From assembly GCA_945859605.1 (NCBI GenBank), contig OX243818.1, positions 35,015,539 to 35,079,538 of the forward strand: a stretch of 64,000 bases of DNA, given 5' to 3'. A program made the translations under genes and the position numbers. Source of the stretch: Lumbricus rubellus. Taxonomy: Eukaryota > Annelida > Clitellata > Crassiclitellata > Lumbricidae. The notes under the pieces are model-generated. The model was not told where the DNA came from, did not search any database, and worked only from the letters and a program-made list of their open reading frames with translations. Of this stretch, positions 47,250 through 57,489 are shown one piece after another (the stretch's first letter is position 1; each line of letters begins with the position of its first letter).

Positions 47250-47650
47250 TGAGAAATGGAAGCTGGAATAAACTATTTTGAGGTGAAATGGAGGCTGGGT
47301 TGATGAAAAACGCAAAAGAAATTGAGGCTGGATGAAGGTTCTTTTACAGGTAAAATAGAAACTAGATTTGCGAAAATAACGCATAAGAAATGGACGCTGG
47401 ATGGAGGTATTTTTAGATTTGAAATAGAAGCTGGATTGGCGAAAATAACGCATGAGAAACGGAAGCTGGATGAAGCTATTTTAGATATGAAATAGAAGCT
47501 GGATTGACGAAAATAACGCACGAGAAACGGAAGCTGGATGAAGCTATTTTTATAATTTTATATCTGATATAGAATCTGGATTGACGAAAATAATGCATGA
47601 AAAACGGAAACTGGATGAAGGTATTTTTAGATATGAAATAGAAGCTGGAT
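47250..47650 (+). repeat. Tandem repeat of about 67 bases
   Basis: Six diverged copies of a unit with GAGAAACGGAAGCTGGATGA, AGCTATTTTAGATATGAAAT and AGAAGCTGGATTGACGAAAA. The most similar copies are central (47400-47540). Confidence 0.85.
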
Positions 47651-47684
47651 GCATGTTGAAATACTTGAATGCGGTTATGATAGT

Positions 47685-47785
47685 GCGCGGTAATGATCGT
47701 GCGCGGTTCTGAGGGTGCGCGGTTTTGTGAATCGCGGTTTTGTGTGCGCGATTTTGTGTGCGCGGTTTTGTGTGCGCGGTTTTGA
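47685..47785 (-). repeat. Inner right arm, inverse of 47007-47107
   Basis: The reverse complement of the left arm with only one or two differences (for example AAAATCGCGCACAC for AAAACCGCGCACAC). It has the potential to form a 101-bp stem. Confidence 0.9.
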
Positions 47786-47814
47786 CCGGATACCGGTGCA
47801 GAGTATTGGGTAGA

Positions 47815-48080
47815 GTGCGCACACTAAACGTCTAAGGCTAGCTAAGCCTAAGCCTTACTGGACTGCCTTGGCCAAAACATGAGCTTTTGCATTCATTGGT
47901 TCTGCTGTTTGGAATCAGCTCTACCCGCTGACACATTCATCGTCATTAACTGGTACCCGATATACACATCTTTTGGCCGTCTTAAAACTACTCTCTTTCC
48001 TCTGGGTCTATCGCACTGCGAGCGCCTTTGATTGGTGTGCACTGTGCACTGTGAGAGGCGCCTTATATATTAAATTTCAT
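47815..48080 (+). mobile_element. L2-like LINE 3' end fragment
   Basis: The frame contains AFAFIGSAVWNQLYPL, the degenerate FxVxGxxxWNxL motif. It is followed by GCGAGCGCCTTTGATTGG and GAGAGGCGCCTTATATATTAAA, an L2-type 3' UTR. Truncated at the 5' side. Confidence 0.5.
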
Positions 48081-48535
48081 GGATACAGTGCACTAACAAA
48101 AATAATTATAAGACAGTAATCAAAGCTGCAGAGGAATTATTGTTAACACCACTTTCTTTAGAAAAGTTGCATCCATGGTTGTGCTGTGACCTGAAACTGT
48201 GATCACCTGTCGTTGGCTGTCACAAGTCATTCTATGCCTATTGATCTAAATTTAACATTTAATAAACCACATTTGCTCACTTTTTCGATAATTTGGTCCC
48301 CGGTCATCTGCTGCCCGATCAACTGTACGGCCGCTCAATAGTCTCAGCAGTCATCAGATCTAAGACACCGTTCTACAGTTTCCGTTTTAGTGTCGTCCGT
48401 TCTTTTATCGTGAGTTCAAATATCATTCAACCCATGAAGCGAACTTAGGCCTAATGTAATTCGACGTTAGTGCATACCTTATTCTAAAAACAAAGAAATT
48501 ATTGTGCATGAACATTTTGATAATAGACTACAAAC

Positions 48536-48841
48536 CTCCCCCACTTTCCATGATTCTTGCCACTATCTTCTGGTCTGTTTGTCGCAGACATTTTACTAAA
48601 CTTGCAAACTTTGACTCGTCTAAGGATCTTAGAACGTGCAAAAGCTCGGCGTTCTTGTCTTGTTTTCTACGATGCTTTTGCTTTAAGAGTTGTCGTTGAA
48701 TCAAGTGACGTTGCTCTTCAGTTATGCAGTCCAGAGGCAACAGAGAGGCAATGAGCTTGTCATTCGGCTCAATAGTTTCTAACATAAATTTTCGGTTGTT
48801 TCTGATGATTGCAGTTCTTTTCTTGTTCTTTTCATAGAAAC
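48536..48841 (-). CDS. CARD-domain exon (CARD-2, minus-strand gene B)
   Basis: A 102-codon exon, phase 1 at both ends (CTGTTTAG| acceptor, GGGGGAG|GTTTG donor). The protein reads GFYEKNKKRTAIIRNNRKFM, LPLDCITEEQRHLIQRQ, LLHVLRSLDESKFASLVKCL and KIVARIMESGG. It aligns along its length with the plus-strand exon 25745-26080, sharing AIIRNN..., DCIT(D/E)EQR and VKCLR. CARD identity rests on helix pattern and on IL..R(R)S/D elements. It joins in frame to both neighbours. Confidence 0.75.
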
Positions 48842-49287
48842 CTAAACAGGCCAAAAAGTTTCACAACTTTTAAATGAGATCACAACTATGCCTACTTTTA
48901 CTACAAATTATAGGGCCTAACCATCGAAGCAGGCCTAAAATGTTGCATCTTTGCGCCTGTATCCACAGATAAAAATGAAGATTTTACAAAACTACAAAAC
49001 TACAGAGTAGCATATAGGACTATAGATGTGCTGAAAGATTAGCTAAATAAAAGTTAACGCCTTGAGAAACAACAGAAAATTTTGTTTAATGAGATGCACA
49101 TTTTAAAATTTATCTCACGATTCTAGTTTCATGCGGAATGAATCTGATTATTATTCAAGCACAGACTGCACAGTAGGCCTAGCGCTCTAGAAGGTAGGCT
49201 ACAATTTTTTCAACGTTGGCAGATTTTTTATTTTAGCTGAGCACGTGTTTCATCCCTATTAGGAATGGTCGTAACAGGTAGCCTAAG
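48842..49287. other. Intron, no feature
   Basis: AT-rich sequence between CARD-2 and the kinase-like fragment; nothing recognised. Confidence 0.4.
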
Positions 49288-49529
49288 TCATCGTGGTTTC
49301 TGGTCGATGCTATTCATCTTCCGGACTGCCACTGTGACCGTGGTTTCGGGGTCCTTCTCGGTCGATTTACACAGCCAGATGTGCCACGTGATCATACCAA
49401 TGCCAAGAAAGTCTTTCAGCATCCCATTGGTGTAGATGACAGATGCCTCATTCGTGTGGAATCCAAATCCTGTTGGAATCTGAGCGTAGTGGATAAGAAT
49501 TTGTTTGGAATTCAGCATCAGAATTTTGC
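49288..49529 (-). pseudogene. Protein-kinase-like N-lobe fragment
   Basis: The frame reads NSKQILIHYAQIPTGF, NGMLKDFLGIGMITWHIWLC, then ETTVTVAVRKMNS and a stop. The spacing of GxGxxxxxIWLC and VAVR resembles a kinase glycine-rich loop plus beta-3 strand, with the catalytic-lysine position as Arg followed by Lys. No C-lobe follows. No acceptor fits the phase of the F-box-like exon upstream. It may be an inserted exon or retro-fragment, or an unrelated sequence. Confidence 0.3.
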
Positions 49530-49833
49530 TTCATTACCGGGGTACCAGTTTGATAATTAATTAACAAATTATGGGTTTCGCTTTCTATGGCTTTTATTAC
49601 ATCAGTTTCATGCATTACCAGTTGTTCCGTTTAATTTCATTCATTAAATTATTATCATAGTTTTATCCGGTAAAATTGCTCTTATAGTAACAAGTCAATA
49701 AGACTTTCATTGTCTAGTTACCTTGGGCAAGTGATGTAAGAACTTTTTAACATCTCTTAGTAAAACGATACAAATTATATGCTTACTAGACCTATAATTC
49801 TGTTCTTCAAAACGCTATAAAAAACTAAGCTAC

Positions 49834-50020
49834 CTTTAAGCCTTGACCAAATTCTTCTCTTGAGTCTTCGTCCTGTTATTCGTTGAAACCAACAGAAGTC
49901 GACTGATGCCAATGTTCTAATGACATCCTCATCTCTCTGATTTGTTGAAGAACTGAGTATCCAATGCAGAAACGAGTTTTTCAAGATAGCATCCAACATC
50001 TCCATATGAAGATCGTTTAG
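49834..50020 (-). CDS. F-box-like domain exon (gene B, minus copy)
   Basis: After TTGTTTAG the phase 0 frame reads LNDLHMEMLDAILKNSFLHW, SSSTNQRDEDVIRTLASVDF and CWFQRITGRRLKRRIWSRLK, ending AAAG|GTAGC in phase 1. Length (187 bases), phases and about two thirds of residues match exon 19991-20177. The pattern suggests an F-box: helix with MEMLDAIL, then SVDFCWFQR and W-x-R-L. In the minus copy the LP pair is replaced by LH. The initiator exon upstream was not found. Confidence 0.6.
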
Positions 50021-50334
50021 CTAAACAACGTCAAAACTCAATACTATGATGTAGGCCCTGACAAAAATGGTTTCCATATCCGCGCAGGCATTTTAACATA
50101 ATAAAATTGTTGAGTGATAATTTAAATAATAAGAAAGCTAGGAAGTTGAAACGCAGATTTAGTTTATAAACAAGGTTTTGTGACAGGAAAACAACAATGA
50201 AAGGCGCATCCACGGTGTTAAAGCAGCAACAGGAAATGAAAAAAAACTACATAAACTTTTCGCATGCACAACTTTGGAAATGGCATCAGTTAACATGTAC
50301 ATTTGAGGTGACTGCAAAACTAAAGCCAGCAAGC
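50021..50334. other. Upstream of the F-box-like exon, nothing assigned
   Basis: A short first coding exon of gene B should lie upstream, but no convincing ATG exon with a phase 0 donor is recognised. Confidence 0.35.
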
Positions 50335-50480
50335 TTAGTTTAGTCATCCCCGTGCCGGTCTGCACATCGGGCAATGCATTTCCTCCACTCGTCCCTGTCC
50401 ATCGCCAGTTCTTCAGATTCCTCCCATGACATCTCCAGGCATATCACATCACCTTTGATAGTGTCCTTCCAGTTCTTTCG
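50335..50480 (-). mobile_element. Non-LTR retrotransposon C-terminal fragment
   Basis: The minus strand reads VRKNWKDTIKGDV, SWEESEELAMDRDEWRKCIA and RCADRHGDD then stop. This is the terminal segment of an endonuclease-reverse transcriptase (W(K/R)DTI...A.DRxxW...). Confidence 0.6.
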
Positions 50481-50555
50481 TACAATTATAGATCTAAATG
50501 TAATATAGAAGTAGCTAGAGGAGAACCTACCCGTTGAAAACTGACAACTAGTTTT

Positions 50556-50830
50556 CGTTCATTCATTCATTCATTCATTCATTCTATGGACTTATACAGC
50601 CGCATTATAGCGCCCCTTAAGGGACCTACTTTTTAACATCCACTTTTATTTTTACCAAATTTCTTCGCATTAAGGAAACTATTCATATTAAAAATGATAC
50701 TCCAAATGAAATTGAGAAATTTGTATTTATAAACCTTGACATATACCCGTGTTCTTAATTTCCAGCTTTGCATTTTTCAAGCTCTTGCTCACTAAAATAT
50801 TTAACTGTGACCATCGGAAGAACAGTCTAA
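50556..50830. mobile_element. (ATTC)n, L2 tail and hAT MITE fragment
   Basis: An (ATTC)n run (50556-50584) and a reversed L2-like 3' end (ACTTATACAGC, TAGCGCCCCTTAAGGG) are followed by sequence matching the interior of the CATGGGCGCCCGC MITEs (TTCTTCGCATTAAGG, TTTAACTGTGACCATCGG) but lacking their ends. Confidence 0.5.
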
Positions 50831-50939
50831 CCAACACATGTGAGTCAAGTTGCATAACAGTTACATAACAGTTACTGTAGCCGGTCTTCAATTGCAAGCA
50901 TATAGGCCTACGAGTGCTTCTGCGGACAACCCTTTTGAC

Positions 50940-51032
50940 TTGACGCAGCGCTCGTGAATAAGCTGGAGCCCCACACTTGGCTTTTGAGTAGCGCTTTACA
51001 AGTTTGGAGAGTACGATTAGGATTACGATTGC
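50940..51032 (+). mobile_element. LINE 3' end with GATTAC-type tail
   Basis: GCTCGTGAATAAGCTGGAGC, TTTTGAGTAGCGCTTTACAA and TTAGGATTACGATT form a 3' end shared with copies at 32085-32178 and 24666-24760. An inverted remnant lies near 6455-6510. Confidence 0.5.
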
Positions 51033-51840
51033 TTTCCTAAAGTCAATGAAAACACTCAACTTCTGGCCGATGATTTCACAACGGTGATTTAACGAAAATT
51101 ATTTATGAAAGTGTCATAATATTTACGATAAATTAATGACATTACACAGTTTCACATCCTTACCATAGTAGGCTGGAGTTCTGTTCCTGTTTGAAATACA
51201 AAAAGTGTAGCCTATTCATTTTCTGGCATGCATTTTTTACAGACATACAAGATCCATGATTTGTATTAATGTTATCACTTCTACCACTTTTAATTAGATC
51301 GTCTTAGTAGGCTAACTGTAGTTTGATCATTTGACATCCGAAAATTTACAAGACAATATCTACGCTTTGCAGTTAAAGGTTGCATGTTTTATTATTTTTA
51401 ACGGGACTACCATTTCACCATTTTCTGGTTATCAAAAACAGGGACACTGAAAAACTAACAATTGTAATTCCTTAAACTTACAGAATTCAACTAGTGCCTA
51501 GCCTTATAGGCTTTTGCCTATTATAGTCAGCAGTAGGCCTAACTATAGTAACTATAGTAGGCATTTTGTTGCTTATAGTAGGCCTGTACTGAATATACAA
51601 TTTCCAAATGCTCTGAAGATGTTCAGAGTTACTGGTATTTCTTGTAAGCCTGATTGTTTACTTAAGTTCTGTTCTGTGAAACCTTTGAATCTATATGCAG
51701 GTGTCTAATGCTGAGCAGTGAGCATAGACGTCAGTGTGAAACCTTCAAGCAACTCTTATTGTCATTCAATTGTAAAACCAATATTCTGTGATCCAAAGGA
51801 GCAGTAAGTGATTAGTCAATAATAATAATTATTATTATTA
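51033..51840. other. No recognised feature
   Basis: AT-rich sequence with several TAGGCCTA words. An SH3 exon equivalent to the plus-strand one was looked for and not seen here. Confidence 0.35.
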
Positions 51841-51844
51841 TTTT

Positions 51845-52053
51845 GGGACGCGGTGGTGTAGTGGGTATGTTCGTCGCCTTACAGTCGGATGGTTGCAGGT
51901 TCAAATCCATCTTAAATCGCCGCATAGGGACCTTGGGCAAGTCTTCACTCGCAAATGCTCAGCGCTTCGGCGGGAACCGATACAGTGTCCGCTCTGTAGT
52001 CGGGAACGCCTCTGAGTAGGGAGCTTGAAGGGGCGGTATAACAAGTGCACATA
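51845..52053 (+). mobile_element. tRNA-derived SINE with L2-like tail
   Basis: The head GGGACGCGGTGGTGTAGTGG carries an A-box-like TGGTGTAGTGGGTA, and GGTTCAAATCC is a good B box at the right spacing for pol III. A body with CCTTGGGCAAGT and CAGCGCTTCGGCGG follows. The tail GGGAACGCCTCTGAGTAGGG plus GGGGCGGTATAA matches the L2-type 3' ends in this window, so the SINE could use L2 machinery. A sister copy lies at 56088-56290. Confidence 0.7.
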
Positions 52054-52249
52054 CAAACAACCATGCAGGTGCCGTTCGTTTACTGATTCCTCTTACTTGC
52101 GTGTCCTTTGAACAAGATACAGAATTAACAGATTTCTCAAATGAACCATTAACTAATGCGATTATTTTTAAATTGCATTGCATTGAAACCTATAATATAT
52201 TATTGATAGGAAGTGCAGTGTCTTTAATTAATTCGAAAGTAAGTCTGAC

Positions 52250-52606
52250 CTTGAAAATATGCTCGCATCTTCTGGAATTCTTTATCAGAAACGGTAATTG
52301 CTGTCACTGCTATTTTATGCGATCGATTCAACAAGCTTCTAAACCACATCTCAACGGATTCCTTTAGTTTTCCTGAATCAAGCGACTCGCGCAGTTGTTC
52401 TAGTTCTTCGATGGTCTTGCAGTAGAAGTAGAGAACGATGCTTTGGCCTATTTTGGCTGAAATTAATCTGTGATGAAGAAGTTCAAGTATTCTGCTTGAT
52501 TGGTCAACTGCTCTGCCGATGAGAAAAGTTTCCATCTTTGCCACAATCTCATTTTCGTCCTCGGTGACATTCTCCCCATCCAGTTTAACATGAACTTTCA
52601 CAACAG
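52250..52606 (-). CDS. TRADD-N-like domain exon (gene A, minus copy)
   Basis: A 119-codon phase 1-1 exon (TTTACAG| acceptor, TCAAG|GTCAG donor). It reads VKVHVKLDGENVTEDENEIV, RILELLHHRLISAKIGQSIV, LYFYCKTIEELEQLRESLDS and LKESVEMWFRSLL. It is very close to exon 8913-9272 (GQSIVLY.YCKTIEELEQL and LKESVEMWF shared). The strand-helix order resembles the TRADD N-terminal domain. No linker or SH3 exon follows on this strand; the next recognised exon is the phase 0 F-box-like one, so gene A probably ends, or continues through unseen exons, in 50.0-52.2 kb. Confidence 0.65.
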
Positions 52607-53019
52607 CTGTAAATAGTCGGAAACAGGTTTGCTAATGACTGCACGAGAATGAGAAACAGACGATCTTTCTGAATTTATGAGTACAAGATGTTGTCAACGA
52701 CTTGTTCATAATTAGATTTTAAAGAGCCTATAACAGTCTGGATAGTTTCATTGTAGAGGCGCAACATAACATAATGGAATGAACTTCTTGCCTTACAGCA
52801 TAGCCTACTCATTTCCTCCGAGATCTCATGCTGAAACCATTCCTAAGTAGGCCTATCTCTCAGGGAGGAATGAAATGCCCAATTAACCGGGCTGCAGCTG
52901 CAGACCAAAGAACACGGTCTAGTCGGGATATCAATAATAGAGACAATCCAACGAGAAATTTTATAGAGCAACAGTTTCTGTAGTCCAAGCGGCTGGTGAC
53001 AGATGGATGGAGAAGGGCA
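52607..53019. other. Intron, no recognised feature
   Basis: Between the TRADD-N-like exon and the hAT MITE; no motif recognised. Confidence 0.4.
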
Positions 53020-53027
53020 CCGGCAGC

Positions 53028-53392
53028 CATGGGCGCCCGCAGAAATTTTTGCAGGAGGGGGCAAAACACGATGGTCAACGTTAAATTTTTTTATCAGGAG
53101 ATAAAAAAAGGTGCAAAGTGGGAAGTTAAGAACATGCATGGGTATTTTTTACAGAGGTTTCTTGATGTAAATATTTTAGTTTCACTTTAAAAAAATTATT
53201 TTAATATAAATTACTTCTTTTTGCAAGGAAATTTGTTTTAAAAATCGAAAGTATTAGTTAAAAGTAGGTTTTTAAATTCTCTATTGCGAAGACATTTGTC
53301 ATAAATTCCAAAAGTAGTAGTGAGAAAATAGGTTTCAATTTTCCAGGGGGGGCAAGTGCCCCCCCCCTTGCCCCTATGTGCGGGCGCCCATG
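53028..53392. mobile_element. hAT-like MITE, CATGGGCGCCCGC family
   Basis: An intact 365-base copy in opposite orientation to 15311-15672. The ends are CATGGGCGCCCGCAGAAATT and CATGGGCGCCCGCACATAGG. The 8-bp duplication CCGGCAGC is perfect (53020-53027 and 53393-53400). Confidence 0.93.
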
Positions 53393-53710
53393 CCGGCAGC
53401 TAAGACGAAAACGTTTGGAGAGAGAAAAATAAGCCCAATAATAACGAAGTCGAAAGAAGAGGAACCATCGATATCATCAAGAAAATTCATTAAGCAAGAA
53501 GGCGATGAAGAAGATGAAAGGAAGTAGAAGAAGGAGCGCAGGTCTTAAGCCAACTCTGATGCAGCCATTAGTATGAAGTGTTAGCGACATCGTTTTCCTA
53601 GCCACGGTATAAGCCTTACGGACAGTCCCCTCCACAAGTTTTCACCTGATCACTGACGTGTACGATCAGTGAACTTAAGCTTATTTATTCGTGGACGGTA
53701 CGAGTCCTAC

Positions 53711-54016
53711 CTCCACCTTCGTCGAGTATTTTTGCAATGTGGTGTTCCTGCGTACGACGAAGGCATTCGATTGTCTGACGATAGTCACGTAGACTTCGTC
53801 TTCGCAAAATTTTCAGTAGTTTCTGGTTTTTCTGATGCCGAGTGGGCATTGCAGCAATTGACTCACTTTGCCTATCGTTAACGACTTTCGAGGAAAACAG
53901 GTGATCAAGAAGACAGGTCAATGTCAGATTATCCACCAAACTTCCGTGATTGGTGTCTAATATTTTAAGTTCCTTGTCCATCAAAGGCCATTCTTCTCCA
54001 AATCTATTTGAATATT
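53711..54016 (-). CDS. CARD-domain exon (CARD-1, minus-strand gene A)
   Basis: This 306-base exon (TTTTAG|AATATTC to GGTGGAG|GTAGG) has the same length and phases as 6000-6305. It reads NHGSLVDNLTLTCLLDHLFS, VVNDRQSESIAAMPTRHQKN and KLLKILRRRSLRDYRQTIEC then HHIAKILDEGG. The KIL.RRSLRDY..TI.CL signature and helix order identify a CARD. It is preceded upstream by a third CARD exon (55802-56039), which would give gene A two tandem CARDs. Confidence 0.75.
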
Positions 54017-54170
54017 CTAAAATAGTGTTCAATCACAAATATAGGCCTAAGTATAACTTCTAAAGGTTCGACGTCAAAAGTAACTAATAATTTGTAAATA
54101 GATATTGGCGTTCAGTCAGACTCAAGGCTAAAATAAGTTTAATTCGTGTCTATTATATCTTGCCCGCGCT

Positions 54171-54551
54171 CATAGGCGGAGACCTGGGCGGAGATTTGGG
54201 GAGGACGAACGAGAAGGAAAGACGCGAGATTTTTTGGCGGACGAAAATTTTTTGACAAAAAATCTAGAAAAGTCGAGAAAAATTTATATTTTCGTCGCCA
54301 AAAAAGTTGATCACCTTTTCTTTCTTTTTTTTTAGTCGTCTGGCCCAAAAAATCGAGAACCATCCATATTTTCGCCGCAAAACATGTTTTTTCTCACCTC
54401 TTTCCTCTTTTTTCCCACCGCCAAAAATTTCTTGCACGTTTTTTTACTCTTGACGCTCAATTATTGGGGGGGGGACCAATGCATGGGGCGTCCCCCCAAC
54501 ACTTTTATTGGGGGGACCGTCCCCCCTGTCCCCTCTAGGTATCCGCCCATG
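54171..54551. mobile_element. hAT-like MITE, CAT(A/G)GGCGGA family
   Basis: The ends CATAGGCGGAGACCTGGGCG and CATGGGCGGATACCTAGAGG are flanked by a perfect 8-bp duplication CCCGCGCT (54163-54170 and 54552-54559). The 381-base element shares its AAAAAAGTTGATCACCTTTT theme with the elements at 39501 and 61311 and with the fragment at 10442. Confidence 0.93.
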
Positions 54552-54894
54552 CCCGCGCTACAGACTTCATGTAAAGTCCAGGCTAAGAGAAACTTGGGTA
54601 AAATGCGCTTAGGCGTATACGTTCTCGCATTCTGACCTGGTAGTGATGCTGCAGAAACGTCGTTGCTTCTTGCGCATTCGATTTGATACAATAGGCTAAT
54701 TGTATTTCCAGCGTGCTGCGTTGAAAATATTCGGATATTTTTTTTAAAAATTAGATTATCCAATTGGCTTTTAATCGACGTTCGCTTATAGATCGTCTTC
54801 TTCATTAGCAACAGCTATGGGCATAACAAATAAACTAATGCCTTAGCCTACTTGCATTGCATTGCATGCCTATTTGTTCATGAACAAAACGCTT

Positions 54895-55110
54895 CTCTCA
54901 GCAGAGAGAGACGAGAGGTAGCAGGTTCGAGCCCCCGTTGGGCGGATTTGATTTGTAGGCTGCTATTAGCGCCATTGTAAATGCACAGCTCAGTTGGTAG
55001 TTAGGCCTAAGTTTAATTAAGATTACTGCATAACTTGTAAATGTAAAGCGCAGTGCGTCTTGCAGGCGTTTCAATAAAGAAAATATATTATTATTATTAT
55101 TACACGGTCC
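54895..55110 (+). mobile_element. SINE-like element with (TTA)n tail
   Basis: GGTAGCAGGTTCGAGCCCCC is a good B box. The 3' part has AAAGCGCAGTGCGTCTTGCA and CAATAAAGAAAATA and ends in (TTA)n. The A box is poorly defined. Confidence 0.45.
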
Positions 55111-55801
55111 CAGGAACGTAAGCAACCATTGTCGGACTAAACCGGGCAATTTATCGTTTTAGCTTTCTAAATTGTTCCACATGCATGGTACTTCTAAAAT
55201 GGCAGTGATAACTGAAAAAGAATGACGAAGAAGATTAATATTGAAATCACCCATCAAAAAGCACTGTTGATAGAAGAGATCTCAGCAGATCCAAATCCTA
55301 TTAAATTTTACGCATGCATGGCTTGCAAGAAAATAATATTGCCATCAATCCAACTTCTATTTTGGCATGGCCGGATGCCCTTCCTGACAGCAGCCCAACA
55401 GTATTACAGTAAATAGCAAGGGAATAAATTAATAAATGGAATAAAGTAAGATGAACAATTGTTACTGCAAACAATTGTTTTGTTTTTCTTATTTAAGTGG
55501 GTAAATAACCTTTTTAAAAACTTTTTCCTAAGCCAATGGGACTTAACGCCCTAACCCCTCGTCTACGCCACTATCCCTGTATACCGCCCCCATGAACTCT
55601 CAATCTCTCATTTCTTGAGGACGTTGATGAACCTTTAATCGCCTTTATCTTATTATTTTGTCGATATCTACTAACCGTGCTTTTATGGGTGACTTTGATA
55701 TTAATCACCTTCGTCATCCTTTTTCACTGACACCCTAACTAGCACGATATACTTAGGCTACCGTACGCTACCTGACCTTTTGTAGTAAATTAAGTTCTAA
55801 C
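55111..55801. other. Mostly unassigned; one hAT fragment
   Basis: At about 55485-55580 the sequence TAACCTTTTTAAAAACTTTT, CCTAAGCCAATGGG and CTACGCCACT matches the right half of the MITE at 23711-23854. The rest is unassigned. Confidence 0.45.
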
Positions 55802-56039
55802 CTCCACTGGCTTTTAAATAGTTTACGATGTGGATTTGATTTGATTCTTTGAGAGCCGCAATCAAACCATCACTTTGATCATTGGTCAAAATGTGTTGTA
55901 ATAGTGTAGAGTTTTTTTCATATGGCGTCGTCTTGGCCTCAACATGCTCAATTTCCTTCGAGCTAATGATTTGTTTTTCTCGTATTTTGTCCAAAAGTCC
56001 GAAATCTGGTTCCATAAAGTCCTTCAAGAAGTCACCGTG
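55802..56039 (-). CDS. CARD-domain exon (CARD-0, minus-strand gene A)
   Basis: After a pyrimidine-rich TTCTCTTCTTTTGAACAG the phase 0 frame reads HGDFLKDFMEPDFGLLDKIR, EKQIISSKEIEHVEAKTTPY, EKNSTLLQHILTNDQSDGLI and AALKESNQIHIVNYLKASGG. The donor is GGAG|GTTAG, phase 1. 'LLDKIREKxIIS..EIE.(V/I)EAxTT..EKN..LL..IL' is a classic CARD helix 2-4 pattern, followed by ALxExxQ.HIV.YL. It would splice to CARD-1 in frame. A phase 0 start implies an upstream initiator exon. No plus-strand counterpart was found before 6000. Confidence 0.75.
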
Positions 56040-56087
56040 CTGTTCAAAAGAAGAGAAATCAGTATTTATTTCTCACATTTGCTATGG

Positions 56088-56290
56088 CGCTCCATCAAGT
56101 TCTCCTCTCAGAGGCGCTCCTTACTACAGCGCGGACACTGCATCGGAGTTTCACGCCGAAGCGCAAGTACCCTAACTTGCTCTAGATCCCTAAGCGGTGG
56201 CTTGAGATGGATTCGAACCAAAAATCTGCGGCTCCAAGGCACCGATTCCAACATTACAGCAATCAAGTAAGTTGCCATACATGGCATACA
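56088..56290 (-). mobile_element. tRNA-derived SINE, minus strand
   Basis: On the minus strand GGTTCGAATCCATCTCAAGC is the B box region. TTAGGGTACTTGCGCTTCGG, GATGCAGTGTCCGCGCTGTA and AGGAGCGCCTCTGAGAGG follow in the same order as in the SINE at 51845-52053. The A-box end is decayed. Confidence 0.6.
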
Positions 56291-57489
56291 ACAATAGCTT
56301 GAATTCATAGTAGTTTCGTAGATTGTTTTCTTTTAGGGTTAGCGAACTAACAAGCAAGAAAAAACGTCAAAACAATAACATTGCAAAAGCAATAGGTTAT
56401 AGAAGCTATAGAAATTATAGGCTAAAAGCTATAGAAATTATTTCTGCTTTTAAGACGATTTGTTTTGAACATCAAAATATAGGCCCTATACGCTAATAAT
56501 TAAACTGAAGTTGTATTTAGCCTAGGTATTTAAATAGCAACACAAGAAGCCTAGATAAATAAGATAGCTTGCGCGGTTTGTGACATTCTACAATTCTGCA
56601 TGATGCTTTAAGCTTATATCAATAAAATACCAAATTTCACCAGTAAGACTAAAGTAACAAATTAACAATGGACAGATACATGTAACTGGAAGAATAACGT
56701 TTCTGATCACAGACCTACACACTTGCCGACACAGGTTCACTGACATTTCTAATTTTCTACACACAAGAAAAGCACGCGTAAGTGGAGAAACAATAAAATC
56801 CAACATCTTAGTACCGTACTCAGAACTTTTTGCATTCGGGCACAATAACTCGCCGTTGTGAAAAGAAAGCAAATGAAAATGCATAATGCATCATGTATGT
56901 TGATGCTGCAGTCCGAGAAATTAACCAGGCAATTAGGGGCCTGGATGCCTTCTAGCCGCCTACTTGCTTAAATATTTCGTTTTTTTATTCTTTTATTTTA
57001 TTTTTATATCTCATTTCGTAAAATTGTGGATATTCATCTCGTTTTGTCCGTTAACAGATAATTCAACCTACTTTTCGAATTTCCTCCTCGATGTTTTCTA
57101 ATGCCATTGAAGAGAATTTCTTCCTTTCTGTTAAGTAACAAAGATACGCATTTAATGTGCAAGAAGGTGATGGTGCATGGTTGCCTTCATTACATCAACC
57201 ACAAAATGTTATGCAATAATGACGTTAATTATATAGTGCAACTGTGAGTCCTATCTGCTTAGCTATCAGTTGTTCGTATTGAAGCTAATCTGAAGAAGTT
57301 AGATGCGGCACATCATACATGACAGATAAAGATATTAGGAGTCACATGGAGAGATAAGATAAAACTTGAAGATATAAGAAAGTAGGCCTATTGTTGAACT
57401 TTATAAGTAGCGCTATAATAACGACTATGTTTACTCTAAAGTTGCTGCGTTATCAGCGATTAATCCTATTAAATCTCTTATAGGCCTAT
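56291..57489. other. No recognised gene
   Basis: AT-rich sequence upstream of minus-strand gene A. Any promoter or initiator exon of that gene should lie here, but I cannot identify one. Confidence 0.35.

Larger units (their letters stand above)
46860..48405. mobile_element. Nested inverted-array element
   Basis: Outer arms carry the 15-mer GAACGGACGACACTA at 46866-46880 and its exact inverse at 48388-48402, within diverged arrays of similar words. Inner arms (47007-47107 and 47685-47785) are near-perfect 101-base inverted repeats. They are built of AAAACCGCGCACAC words and share the same irregular units in the same order. Between the inner arms lies a third array of about 67 bases per unit. 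An L2-like LINE end (47815-48080) separates inner and outer right arms. No transposase is seen; a composite foldback-type element is the best guess. It lies in the intron between minus-strand CARD-2 and TRADD-N-like exons. Confidence 0.5.

Noticed and set aside
51845..51920. Genuine tRNA gene
   Set aside because: A and B boxes are present, but the acceptor stem does not pair convincingly and the sequence continues into a SINE body and L2-like tail.
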